From contig CAKZTM010000030.1 of the NCBI GenBank assembly GCA_937920555.1, positions 1 through 64,000 of the forward strand: DNA of 64,000 nucleotides, written 5' to 3'. This DNA comes from an uncultured Paracoccaceae bacterium. GTDB taxonomy: Bacteria; Pseudomonadota; Alphaproteobacteria; Rhodobacterales; Rhodobacteraceae. Under the pieces are notes generated by a model, which saw only the letters and a program-made list of their open reading frames with translations, was not told the DNA's origin and did no database searches. Every line of letters begins with the position of its first letter. Positions within the stretch are counted from its first letter, which is position 1. Positions 1 to 8,180 of the stretch are shown piece by piece. A program made the position numbers and the translations under genes.

Positions 1-329
1 GCCACAACTTGATCCGCGCTTGGCGCCTGATTTGGCACCAAATCACCGCTCCATGAAAAAAAGATCGGCCCATTCGGTTCTGCCGAAATCGGATTAAAAT
101 ACACCTCACCATTTTCAACAGGATCGCCAACGAATATATCGTGGAAAATAGAGAGTTTGATGTTGTTCGGCGTATCAAAGTCACTAAATAGGCCCCGGTT
201 CAAAAAAATCATCCGGTCACCTGTGGGATTGCCTGCAAGATTGACTATCCGGTTTTCAATCGGTCCAGAAAGCCCATCAAAATCTGTTTGTAACAGAGGT
301 GCGCAGGCCGGTGAAGCAATCAGCATCAT
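1..329 (-). CDS. Secreted protein of unknown function, 3' end outside window, possible nonsense codon in signal peptide
   Basis: The protein reads MMLIASPACAPLLQ and continues in frame to the window edge. An AxA-type cleavage site (ACA) follows a short hydrophobic stretch, so it is probably exported. Reading upstream in the same frame, a TGA lies directly before the two ATGs (positions 332-330). Eight more codons lead to an ATG at 356 preceded by a good ribosome site, GGGAG. With TGA read as Trp this would be a complete signal peptide with an Arg near its start. The annotated start lacks a basic n-region and a clear ribosome site. The gene may therefore be a fresh pseudogene or carry a sequencing error. 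The mature part is not a family I recognise. Confidence 0.45.
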   Translation of the reverse strand, partial: MMLIASPACAPLLQTDFDGLSGPIENRIVNLAGNPTGDRMIFLNRGLFSDFDTPNNIKLSIFHDIFVGDPVENGEVYFNPISAEPNGPIFFSWSGDLVPNQAPSADQVV

Positions 330-619
330 TCACAGCCCTAGAATAGTTGACCTCATAGTTGCTCCCGTCTTTGTTGGATCAGGTTATAATCGATAAGCTG
401 AAAAGCACAGTGACAATCCTCACTGCGACTCATGAATCATTCGTCCATTTTTAAGGTAGCGGTTTAGGCCGTTTATCTTTCCGCATGCATTTCACGCCGT
501 CATTCCAATGGAGTGAACAATGTGCATATCTTATAGACATAGCAAACGCATCATTGTGCATTCGAAAGCATATGTCAGCAAACGCAGATATTTCGGAGAC
601 AGCGCTCCAGCAAGAAACA

Positions 620-1128
620 TGAGCCATTTAACTGGGCTGCTCAGATAAGTGGTGATCTAGCATGATCCGAAGAACCGGCATTTGGTGAACAAGTGGTCGA
701 TTTCGTTCAGACTTTTAAGCGTCTTAGTACTGACCGTGACCAGAGCATGGAAAAACGTCGAACGACTAAGTCGGATCAACTGCCATTGTTAGCTGAAACG
801 GAGCTGTGGATACCCCCGTTTGATCATATTGCGCTTCTTGTCTGGGCTCATCGCTTCTCACTTCGGATTAGAATCGTTCTCCACGACCTCCGAATCTTAA
901 CATACAGATCCTTGACAACCGCCTTGGTGGATTCTGGCAGCTCGCCTCTAAATAGAAACACATCCGCCTTTCCATAAATGGCCTTGCGTTTCCAGGTGCC
1001 AACCTGATTTGGGTGCAGTTGATCCTTGGCCGCAATCTACGGCACAGCCCCGTCACCGAGCAGCGCCTCCAAAGCCACCTGTTTTTAGACCGCTCTGTAA
1101 AGTTCTAGCGTTAGCTATCTTCGTATCC
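620..1128 (-). pseudogene. Decayed IS3-family transposase (orfA plus start of orfB)
   Basis: The minus strand from about 1128 down shows a broken IS3 OrfA. It reads QVALEALLGD, then in-frame stops, then IAAKDQLHPNQVGTWKRKAI and GKADVF, which is the helix-turn-helix region of IS3-type OrfA. The orfA frame stops at 850-848, overlapping an ATG at 851 that opens orfB: MSPDKKRNMIKRGYPQL, a stop, then RLSRSTFFH. After a frameshift it continues as NEIDHLFTKCRFFGS, matching the usual IDxLFTKxPFFGS region of OrfB. Resemblance fades below about 620. At least four stops and one frameshift make it dead. I found no convincing terminal inverted repeats. The flanking 357-619 and 1129-1184 hold no gene I can support. 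Confidence 0.7.
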
Positions 1129-1184
1129 CTTCTAAGGTCTAGACTAAACCTTAGCTGAATGTCTGATCTTGTGAGACCAATTCA

Positions 1185-1838
1185 TTAGAAAGGGGGGGTA
1201 TCTTTGAAAGCCACCCAATCGCCACCGTTTGGATGTCTTAACCTTAACTCGCGCGCATGAAGGCACAGACGCGGTGCCGCGCTCAAGGCCAAAGATGTTG
1301 CATAAAATCTATCACCTAAAATCGGATATCCCATTTCCTTCATGTGGACCCTAAGTTGATGACTGCGTCCAGTCTTGGGCATTAATTCAACTCGCGCCCA
1401 AGTTTTCTTCTGCTCTAGGACACGCCAATGCGTCTCTGCCACCTTGCCCGCTTGAAAACAAACCTTTTGCAAGGGCCGGTTTGGCCAATCTACAATCAGA
1501 GGTAAATCGACCACGCCGGTCGCAGATGGCGAGCCCCAAACCAAAGCCTCGTAGGTCTTTTCCAAATGCCGACGCTCGAATTGTAAACCGATGTGTCGCT
1601 GCGCAGCAGAATTCGCGGCAAAGACCATTATACCGGAGGTATCCATATCAAGACGGTGCACCAAAAGCGCACGCGGGCGTAGTGCTTTTAGACGCATTTC
1701 CAGGCAATCGGAATGTGCACAATCTTTCCCAGGTACCGACAGAAGACCAGAGGGCTTCGATATTACAATGAGATCGTCATCCTCGTAGAGGATGACGATC
1801 GGCTCGTCGGGTGGATCATAGGTAAATGTTTGCATCAT
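1185..1838 (-). CDS. rluA: RluA-family pseudouridine synthase
   Basis: This enzyme isomerises uridine to pseudouridine in rRNA and/or tRNA in the cytoplasm. The family signature HRLDMDTSG sits at residues 61-69 of the protein as started here; its Asp is the catalytic residue. The C-terminal KTGRSHQLRVHMK and GDRFY motifs are also present. At about 218 residues it has the size of RluA, which modifies 23S U746 and tRNA U32, and it lacks the S4 domain of RluC/D. An in-frame GTG at 1874 would add 12 residues, but it lies beside the divergent start at 1877, so the ATG at 1838 is preferred. The exact RNA target is inferred. Confidence 0.85.
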   Translation of the reverse strand: MMQTFTYDPPDEPIVILYEDDDLIVISKPSGLLSVPGKDCAHSDCLEMRLKALRPRALLVHRLDMDTSGIMVFAANSAAQRHIGLQFERRHLEKTYEALVWGSPSATGVVDLPLIVDWPNRPLQKVCFQAGKVAETHWRVLEQKKTWARVELMPKTGRSHQLRVHMKEMGYPILGDRFYATSLALSAAPRLCLHARELRLRHPNGGDWVAFKDTPPF

Positions 1839-1876
1839 CCGCTTGCTTTTAAAGGGGCGCCTAGTAATTTGCACCT

Positions 1877-2605
1877 ATGATAAATATATCCAACCGTCGG
1901 CTTTTTGAGGCCATTGACGCGACTTGGGCACCCTTTAGATTTGAGCAAAACGGACCTTTTAAGCTCCGGGTTGGAGCAGGTGGAGGCAAACGCGTTTCTG
2001 CTGCTAGTTCAGATGCAGCCACTGCTACTACCAGTGAAATTGAAAACGCATCTGGTGCGATGCGCAGTTTCGGTCAGACGCCACTTTTCATGCTCAAACC
2101 AGATCAGAGAAAATTGGACGATAAACTTAAGACCTTGGGCTTTGCTCTCATTGACCCGGTTGTAATCTATGCCAACCTTGCAACCGAATTGGCCCAGCAT
2201 GCTCAGGATAGTTTACACTCTATCCCAAGCGATATTCCTCTGGCTGCTCAACGTCATATTTGGAGCGCGGATAACATAGGACCTGAACGCTTGGCAGTCA
2301 TGGAGCGAAGCATGAGCCCCAAAACTTACATGCTAGGACGCAACGGAAGTCAAATCGCGGGCACAGTTTTCGTTTCTTGTCACAAAAAAATAGCCATGCT
2401 GCATGCTTTCGCTGTCAGATTGTCTGCGCGTAGGTCCGGTGTTGGACGCCGCCTCACATACGGGTGCGCAAAATGGGCGGTCGCTCAAGGTGCCGAAGCG
2501 TTTGCGCTAGTTACAACGCGCGACAATACCGCCGCGCGTCGCCTCTACGAAAGTTGTGGAATGATCGAAGTCTCGAGCTATCACTACCGGATCAAGACAG
2601 AATGA
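1877..2605 (+). CDS. GNAT family N-acetyltransferase
   Basis: This is a 242-residue protein with a C-terminal GNAT fold. The acetyl-CoA pyrophosphate-binding loop RRSGVGRRL is at residues 185-193. The typical late motif NTAARRLYESCGM, followed by a beta strand, is at 217-229. The N-terminal 120 residues resemble the poorly conserved N-terminal half seen in two-domain roseobacter GNATs. The substrate cannot be told from sequence. It is divergent from the pseudouridine synthase gene, with fewer than 40 bases between the chosen starts, so the two promoters must overlap the opposite coding ends. Confidence 0.75.
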   Translation: MINISNRRLFEAIDATWAPFRFEQNGPFKLRVGAGGGKRVSAASSDAATATTSEIENASGAMRSFGQTPLFMLKPDQRKLDDKLKTLGFALIDPVVIYANLATELAQHAQDSLHSIPSDIPLAAQRHIWSADNIGPERLAVMERSMSPKTYMLGRNGSQIAGTVFVSCHKKIAMLHAFAVRLSARRSGVGRRLTYGCAKWAVAQGAEAFALVTTRDNTAARRLYESCGMIEVSSYHYRIKTE

Positions 2606-2681
2606 TTGCCGGACCTCTCGAGCCGCGTTAATATTGAACCATTAGATTGACGTAATAGTATCAACCAAAGATCGATTTGAT

Positions 2682-3647
2682 ATGAAATGGTCCGTCTTTA
2701 AAGGCACCGAAATCGACTCGCCCAAAGTGGCTGTTACTCTCATTCTGGCGGCTTTGCTCTTTCTTAGCCTTCAAGATGGGTTGGTTAAACTTGTCTCCTC
2801 AGACACATCCCTTTGGCAATTCCAAATTTTGCGGTCTGTCGCGAATTTAGCGCTCATCTTCATAGGGTTGACGTTCTCGAAGGACTGGGCGCTCATTCGT
2901 CCTAAAAACCTCACCGCTGTGATATTTCGCACGCTTGCAATAATGATGACGATGATATTCTTCTTTTCTGGCGCACCGTTTCTAACGCTGCCAGAGATGG
3001 GTGCCGGGCTTTATACTTACCCAATTTTTATGACTATTCTGAGCGTCATTTTTCTCAATGAAAAGGTAGGGGCTTGGAGGTTTTTGGCAATCTTGATGGC
3101 TGCTGCTGGAGCGGTTCTAATTATCCGGCCCACCAGTCAAAGCTTCCATGCCGCCCAAATCCTGCCGATTTTCGCAGGTTTTTTCTACTCAATCAACGCG
3201 ATAATTCTGCGAAAATACTGCCGAAGTGAAAGCCCGGTTACTATGGCGACTTGGGCCAGTTTTGGCTTTTTAGTAATGTGCTCGCTCGGCGCAGTATTTG
3301 TGGCAACAACGCCTCTACCACAAAACGCAGCAACCGAATGGCCCTTCCTGCTAACGGCTTGGCCGCTTCTCACCACATCGGTATTGGGACTTGCTGTGTT
3401 TTGTGCAGTTTGCAATGTCACCGGAAACGTTCTGATTGTTAAGGCGTATCAAAGCTCGGAACTTAGTCGGCTTGCGCCGGTAGACTATAGCTATCTGATC
3501 TTTGCTACACTTTGGGGATACGTATTTTTCGCTGGGCTTCCAAACCTGCCCACAGTCATCGGGATGCTTCTAATTGCTTCTGCCGGAATTCTCACGGCAT
3601 GGAGACAACGCATGGATACCACACCCCTTACCTTCACCAGTCCTTAG
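2682..3647 (+). CDS. EamA/RhaT-type DMT superfamily transporter
   Basis: This is an inner-membrane protein of 321 residues with about ten hydrophobic segments arranged as two EamA repeats (roughly residues 15-145 and 160-305). Repeat 1 contains the typical GLYTYPIFMTILS stretch followed by LNEKVGAWRFLAILMAAAG. Repeat 2 carries the matching region near its end. Such proteins export metabolites or amino acids; the substrate is unknown. The 3' end overlaps the convergent LysR gene by 14 bases. Confidence 0.85.
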   Translation: MKWSVFKGTEIDSPKVAVTLILAALLFLSLQDGLVKLVSSDTSLWQFQILRSVANLALIFIGLTFSKDWALIRPKNLTAVIFRTLAIMMTMIFFFSGAPFLTLPEMGAGLYTYPIFMTILSVIFLNEKVGAWRFLAILMAAAGAVLIIRPTSQSFHAAQILPIFAGFFYSINAIILRKYCRSESPVTMATWASFGFLVMCSLGAVFVATTPLPQNAATEWPFLLTAWPLLTTSVLGLAVFCAVCNVTGNVLIVKAYQSSELSRLAPVDYSYLIFATLWGYVFFAGLPNLPTVIGMLLIASAGILTAWRQRMDTTPLTFTSP

Positions 3648-4539
3648 GCCCTTTGCCCTTGAAATACTCGACCATGAAATCGATAAATGCGCGCGTCTTC
3701 GGCTGCGTGTACAGACCCGGTGGATATACCAGATGGATACCAATAATTGGTTGAGGATGGTCTGTAAGGATGGGTTTGAGCGCGCCAGACTTCAAATGAT
3801 CACATAGGAAAAACGATGGTGCAAACCCGATGCCCAATCCATCGATCATAGCTTGAACCAACACATCTCCATTGTTAGCGGTCAAAGAACCACCCGTTCT
3901 AATTTGACGCTCTTCACCCGTTCGCGACACGATCCGCCACGAATTTCCATTAGAAAGCATCGAATAGTGCAGAAGTTTGTGACGTAAAAGGTCATCGATG
4001 GAGTTTGGCGTTCCGAATTCCCCAAGATAGTCAGGCGAAGCAACTAGAAGGGACTGCGTTTCGGCAATTTTTCTGACCTTCAAAGAGCTGTTGGGCAATG
4101 CGCCAATGCGCAGTGCCAAATCATAACCATCCGAAATGATATCTGCAAAACGGTCATCCAAGACCAAATCAATCTTCACGTCGGGGAAGGCCGCCAGAAA
4201 GGCGGTAATCGCCCTTCCCGCGAAAAGCGCTCCAAAACTAACCGGAACCGAGATCTTGAGCAGCCCGCGAGGAGACGATTGCATGGAAGTAACCATCTGA
4301 TCCGCATCCGCCGCCTCTGTAAGCACTCTTTTCGCACGATCATAATAACTCATGCCTATTTCCGTTGGGCTTACTCGACGCGTTGTGCGGTCCAAGAGCC
4401 GCGCACCCAACCGTTCTTCAAGAGCAGAAATGTGTTTCGAGACCGCCGACTTTGAAATACCCAAACGTTTGGCCGCTCCGGTAAAGCCACTATTGTCTAC
4501 CACATTAATGAAGGCTTCCATCTCAGACAGACGATCCAC
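3634..4539 (-). CDS. LysR family transcriptional regulator
   Basis: A winged helix-turn-helix opens the protein: MEAFINVVDNSGFTGAAKRL and SKSAVSKHISALEERLG, then LLDRTTRRVSPTEIG. A LysR substrate-binding domain follows from about residue 90 (LLKISVPVSFG). It is of the CrgA/DsdC-like type common as solo regulators. The chosen GTG start at 4539 gives VDRLSEMEAF, the usual N-terminus. An upstream start at 4593 would add 18 residues not seen in the family. It converges on the DMT transporter gene, and a regulatory link between them is only a guess. Confidence 0.85.
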   Translation of the reverse strand: MDRLSEMEAFINVVDNSGFTGAAKRLGISKSAVSKHISALEERLGARLLDRTTRRVSPTEIGMSYYDRAKRVLTEAADADQMVTSMQSSPRGLLKISVPVSFGALFAGRAITAFLAAFPDVKIDLVLDDRFADIISDGYDLALRIGALPNSSLKVRKIAETQSLLVASPDYLGEFGTPNSIDDLLRHKLLHYSMLSNGNSWRIVSRTGEERQIRTGGSLTANNGDVLVQAMIDGLGIGFAPSFFLCDHLKSGALKPILTDHPQPIIGIHLVYPPGLYTQPKTRAFIDFMVEYFKGKGPKDW

Positions 4540-4639
4540 AAAGCGCACCCAGATTTGGAAACAATATTTCGAAAAGTAGCGCACCGTTTCCAAGGAGGCA
4601 ATGCGGTTTCATTAGAAATCGCTGAGTGCTTCCCGTCGG

Positions 4640-5212
4640 TCATCCACATCTTGCCAACTGGCGCTTGTAGGTTTCCGACATATCTCGAACCTCATTTGCT
4701 GCACGTAGCAGGAACCTCTTGGATCGATAGCTACCGCGATTATATCCGGCGTGACCTTCATGATATGCTAAATATTGGCGGTACGCATCATCTAGTGGAA
4801 TGCCGTTTTTTACGCGGGTCTGGTTCATATACCAGCCGATGAAATCGGCCGCATCATCGAAGTCATCACGCTGCGCAAATCTTTTGCCAGTTGAATTACG
4901 ATACCAGCTCCACGTACCATCAATAGCTTGCGCGTATCCGTAAGCAGAAGAAACACGGCCAGTTGGTATAAAACCAAGCGCATATTTCCGAGGCGTTCTG
5001 GCATCAGGCACAAAACGCGACTCGCGCCACATGGTTGCCAGCAACACATGCGCGGGTACACCCCACTGCCTTTCCGTTTTTCTAGCGGCCTTAATCCAGC
5101 TTGGTCGCTCTGCGGAAATGGAACAAGCGTTGGTAATATTACGGGGCGGATTCAATGAAGAACCGCACGCGCTCGCGAGAAGCGCGATCAAAATCGCGAG
5201 TTTTCTAATCAT
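4640..5212 (-). CDS. Lytic transglycosylase lipoprotein (SLT domain)
   Basis: The protein starts with a lipoprotein signal peptide, MIRKLAILIALLASAC, with the lipobox Cys at residue 16. An SLT-type lysozyme-like domain follows: the catalytic Glu is in TMWRESRF (E64), and YGYAQAIDGTW at 91-101 is the family's substrate-groove motif. It should cleave glycan strands of peptidoglycan from the inner face of the outer membrane, releasing anhydro-muropeptides. At 190 residues it is a small member with only the catalytic domain. Confidence 0.85.
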   Translation of the reverse strand: MIRKLAILIALLASACGSSLNPPRNITNACSISAERPSWIKAARKTERQWGVPAHVLLATMWRESRFVPDARTPRKYALGFIPTGRVSSAYGYAQAIDGTWSWYRNSTGKRFAQRDDFDDAADFIGWYMNQTRVKNGIPLDDAYRQYLAYHEGHAGYNRGSYRSKRFLLRAANEVRDMSETYKRQLARCG

Positions 5213-5446
5213 CTGCTCAACTGCCTATGGCTTTTCGCCTTTTGAGAAAGCATATCCCATCATTCTAAATTTTCAAAGCACTGTATTGGCCGGTCCCATA
5301 ATTGAACCAGATAGAAGTCCCGAAGGATGTTCATAGCGCAATCGCGATCAGTTTCGTTAATGAATTGCGAATTTAAATGCTGCACCGGATGGACAGGACT
5401 GAATTTGAACTTTAAATGGGTACGGTCTCTAACCATCGGATTTGTA

Positions 5447-5773
5447 ATGCTCAAAGCACAAGCGAAGTTTACAATCGGTCAAGTGGTCCGACACAGGATT
5501 CACCCGTTTCGCGGTGTAATTTTTGATATAGATCCCACATTCGATAATACCGAGGAGTGGTGGCAATCTATCCCTGAGGAGCATCGACCAAAGAAAGACC
5601 AGCCATATTATCATCTCTTGGCTGAAAACGAGACATCGTACTACACTGCCTATGTCTCGGAGCAGAATCTGATATCTGATAAAAGTGGTGACCCAGTTGA
5701 GCACCCAGAAGTGGAAGTTCTTTTCGGGGCGCTGTCTGGTGATCAGTATCAATATGGAAGCGTACTTCACTAA
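5447..5773 (+). CDS. hspQ: Heat shock protein HspQ
   Basis: A 108-residue protein with the family's KFTIGQVVRHRIHPFRGVIF start and the conserved YYHLLAENE and YVSEQNL blocks. In enterobacteria HspQ is a small hemimethylated-DNA-binding protein and a specificity factor for Lon protease. The ATG at 5447 fits family length; the open frame extends upstream but without homology. It converges on ggt with 8 bases between the stops. Confidence 0.9.
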   Translation: MLKAQAKFTIGQVVRHRIHPFRGVIFDIDPTFDNTEEWWQSIPEEHRPKKDQPYYHLLAENETSYYTAYVSEQNLISDKSGDPVEHPEVEVLFGALSGDQYQYGSVLH

Positions 5774-5781
5774 AAAAATTT

Positions 5782-7350
5782 TCAGTAACCCAGCGCACAG
5801 CCATCTTTACGTGGATCTGAACCGCCAACCAAAACCTCGTCATCTATCCGAATGGCCTGAGCACCGCCAATTGCAGTATCTGGGATGCGCACGTTGTGGC
5901 CAAGATTAGCCAGCTCCTGACGTACAGCGTACGAATAACCACGCTCTACATCCAAAAACCCATCTTGTGGGAAGGAACGCGGCGCATCTATCGCCTCCTG
6001 AGGGTCCATACCAAAATCAGCAATGTTTGATATAAATCGGGCGTGGCCAGCAGCTTGATATTGTCCACCCATAACCCCAAACGGCATTATCAGTTTACCA
6101 TCCCGCTTCAGCATGCCGGGTATGATCGTGTGCATTGGTCGCTTACCACCACCAGCTTCATTGGGATGCCCTTCCTGTAGTGAGAAGCCCGCAGCCCGGT
6201 TTTGAAATAACACGCCAAATTTCTCTGACGCAATCCGAGAGCCAAAGGAGTGAAAAACTGAATAGATCAAGGATACCGCCATCCGATCCTTGTCCACCAC
6301 TGTGATATAGATGGTCTCTTTGTGAACTGCCTCCGACAACTCTTTCGGGGACACCATAGCTTGGGTTGGGTCAATCAATTCGGCTAACTCGGAAGCCGTA
6401 ACTGGCGACATCATGTGCTCTAATCGTGGCGTATGTTCAGAAATAAACCGGTTACGGGCATCGTAAGCCAGCTTGGCTGCTTCCGCCTCAAGATGCACAC
6501 GTTGCGCACCATTTGGATCCATGGAAGCGATATCAAAACTAGATAAGAGGTTTGCCATCAAAACGGCTGCCGCTCCTTGCCCGTTTGGCGGTAACTCAAC
6601 AAGCTCTAAATCCCGATAAGTGCCCGAAATAGGCTCGACATAATCGCATTTGGTAGAAGCGAAGTCATCCAAAGTATGAGAGCCTCCGGCAGCTTTGAGC
6701 GAATTGACCATATCCTCAGCGACTTCGCCCTCGTAAAATCCAGAACGGCCTTGGGCCACAATTCGGCGCAACACTTCTGCTTGGCCGGGCGCACGATATA
6801 TATCACCAACCTTTGGTGGCTTACCGCTAAGAAGATTGTATTTTGCCGCAGCCCCCTTCAGCTCAGATGCAACCTCTGCCCAATCTGATGCGACGCGTGG
6901 AGCCACCGGCACACCCTCTTCTGCATAGTGGATGGCAGGCGCTAGTAACTCCGACATTTCTTTGCTGCCGTGATCACCCGCCAATGTGAGCATCGCATCG
7001 ATTGCGCCGGGTACCGATACCGCATTCGCGTCGTAGACGGGCATCTCGTAGTGGCCCGCAGCTCTTAAAGTAGCCGCGTCTAATGCGGCAGGCGCTCTGC
7101 CGGATCCGTTCAGACCCACGATATCTTCTGATCCAGCAAGCTTAACCAGAAAGAAGCAATCGCCACCAATTCCAGTCATTTGAGGTTCGCAAATACCCAA
7201 AACAAGTGCGGCCGCAATTGCCGAATCAACCGCATTACCTCCCGAGGTCAACATATCTACGGCAACTTTTGCCGCGAGCGGGTGCGATGTCGCACACATG
7301 CCATTTCGCGCAATAACGCTTGAACGGCCAGGAAAATGGAAATCGCGCAT
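5782..7350 (-). CDS. ggt: Gamma-glutamyltransferase family protein
   Basis: This is an Ntn-hydrolase that is made as one chain and cleaves itself to give a small subunit starting at a Thr nucleophile. The candidate is T346 in KETIYITVVDKD, the equivalent of the usual TTHxxVVD site. PFGVMGGQYQAAGH at about 423-436 and the N-terminal GGNAVDSAIAAAL and TGIGGDCF motifs are typical. No signal peptide is visible, unlike the periplasmic E. coli enzyme, so this one is probably cytoplasmic. It may act on glutathione or other gamma-glutamyl compounds; some relatives are acylases. Confidence 0.85.
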   Translation of the reverse strand: MRDFHFPGRSSVIARNGMCATSHPLAAKVAVDMLTSGGNAVDSAIAAALVLGICEPQMTGIGGDCFFLVKLAGSEDIVGLNGSGRAPAALDAATLRAAGHYEMPVYDANAVSVPGAIDAMLTLAGDHGSKEMSELLAPAIHYAEEGVPVAPRVASDWAEVASELKGAAAKYNLLSGKPPKVGDIYRAPGQAEVLRRIVAQGRSGFYEGEVAEDMVNSLKAAGGSHTLDDFASTKCDYVEPISGTYRDLELVELPPNGQGAAAVLMANLLSSFDIASMDPNGAQRVHLEAEAAKLAYDARNRFISEHTPRLEHMMSPVTASELAELIDPTQAMVSPKELSEAVHKETIYITVVDKDRMAVSLIYSVFHSFGSRIASEKFGVLFQNRAAGFSLQEGHPNEAGGGKRPMHTIIPGMLKRDGKLIMPFGVMGGQYQAAGHARFISNIADFGMDPQEAIDAPRSFPQDGFLDVERGYSYAVRQELANLGHNVRIPDTAIGGAQAIRIDDEVLVGGSDPRKDGCALGY

Positions 7351-7428
7351 CTATGTCCTCCAGTGAAGTCGACCCAGACCTTAGCGATTGAACGCGGAAT
7401 TAAAAGCGGCGACTTCAGAGGGGGGGCG

Positions 7429-7557
7429 AAGGAAGACTGCCCGGCGTCATGTTGGGGTGGGGGCTGAAACACACGACACCGAGCCAGCTCTTCGCTACAG
7501 GGATAGGTATGATCAAGATTCGCGGCGAGCTTTGGACCGAAATATGGCCATAACGTG
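7429..7557 (-). repeat. Repeat A: candidate small RNA with C-rich loop plus conserved upstream part
   Basis: This unit recurs 210 bases away as repeat B. On the minus strand the core (7499-7429) starts TGTAGCGAAGAGCTGG. It then folds as GCTCGGTGTC pairing with GACGCCGGGC over 10 pairs, two of them U-G. The loop contains GCCCCCAC. Read on the plus strand, the same U-G pairs become C-A mismatches, which points to a minus-strand RNA. The part at 7500-7557, upstream on that strand, is also shared with B and may hold the promoter, though I cannot place clear -35 and -10 boxes. No open reading frame of note overlaps it. Confidence 0.5.
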
Positions 7558-7637
7558 ATATCGGGATGCCCATGAATCGGAACCTAACAATGGGTTAATA
7601 AACCAATTTGGAGGTGCAGAGAGCATTTTGGGGACCT

Positions 7638-7769
7638 GAAGGAAGACTGCCCGGCGTCATGATGGGGTGGGGGCTGAAACACACGACACCGAGCCAGCTC
7701 TTCGCTACAGGAATATGTATGATCAGGATTCGCGGCGAGCTTTTGGCCCGAATGTGTTCACAACGTGAT
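7638..7769 (-). repeat. Repeat B: near-identical second copy
   Basis: Second copy of repeat A. The core at 7709-7639 differs from A at one loop position. The shared segment then continues at lower identity to about 7769. The stem and the GCCCCCAC loop are unchanged. The spacer between A and B (7558-7637) is unrelated except for a short inverted repeat, GGTTAATAAACC, near 7594. Confidence 0.5.
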
Positions 7770-7827
7770 TTCTACAACTGGGAAAGAACCCGCATGATCA
7801 AATCAATTGTAATATATGGAACCCCAT

Positions 7828-7890
7828 GAAGACCGCTCGGTGCCGAAAGTGGGGGCTTTTTGACGACACCGAGCCAGCTCTTCGCTACAC
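7828..7890 (-). repeat. Repeat C: divergent third copy with preserved hairpin
   Basis: The first 26 bases on the minus strand (7889-7864) are identical to A and B. The distal arm has changed. GCTCGGTGTCG (7874-7864) now pairs with CGGCACCGAGC (7845-7835), 11 pairs with one U-G. Compared with A/B, three pairs have switched between U-A and U-G and none is lost. The loop keeps GCCCCCAC. This pattern of pairing-neutral change is the main evidence that the unit is a structured RNA. Confidence 0.5.
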
Positions 7891-7979
7891 ATCTAGTTAT
7901 GCACAGAACAATTCAGCATTACTAGCTGAAAAATAACATGAAAACAGTGTTGTTAACATTTTCACAACAGTTCTTGTTT

Positions 7980-8082
7980 TTGAGAAAAGAAATGCTCAGC
8001 AAGACACAAATCGGTGGGGGCCGCACAAGGTCTTACTGAGCATTGTAGTCCAATCGAGGGTTCCGCGCTTGTGTGTAGCGCG
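7980..8082 (-). ncRNA. Candidate fourth structured RNA or terminator hairpin with the same loop
   Basis: On the minus strand a small hairpin CGCGCT/AGCGCG (8082-8064) is followed by a long one. In the long one, arms 8044-8030 and 8005-7991 form 15 pairs, one of them U-G, which again reads as a C-A mismatch on the plus strand. Its 24-base loop carries GCCCCCAC, as in repeats A-C, although the stem sequence is unrelated. A T-rich stretch (TCTTTTC) follows directly, so it could be a Rho-independent terminator or the 3' end of a small RNA. The remainder of 7351-8180 shows no gene. Confidence 0.4.
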
Positions 8083-8180
8083 TTAGGGTTCTTATGGTCG
8101 AAAAATTCAACACTAACAATGCGTCAATAACTTAATCGTTTTTCTTGCAATAATCCGCCGATGTGGGTCTAATCGAACAC

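Noticed and set aside
693-977. Plus-strand open frame of 94 codons
   Set aside because: It is antisense to the recognisable IS3 transposase remnant and has no ribosome site or family resemblance.
7831-7874. Resemblance of the CACCGAG stem to the tail of Cas9 tracrRNA
   Set aside because: The match is a few bases in a GC hairpin. No cas9 or CRISPR is present, and copies A and B lack the same arm.
7429-7890. Repeats taken as a CRISPR array or integron attC sites
   Set aside because: The units are too long and unevenly spaced, have no similar-length spacers, and there are no cas or integrase genes in the window.
7897-7905. DnaA-box-like TTATGCACA near an AT-rich stretch, suggesting an origin
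   Set aside because: Only one near-consensus box is seen, and no dnaA, hemE, rep or par gene lies nearby. The surrounding structure is better explained by RNA hairpins.
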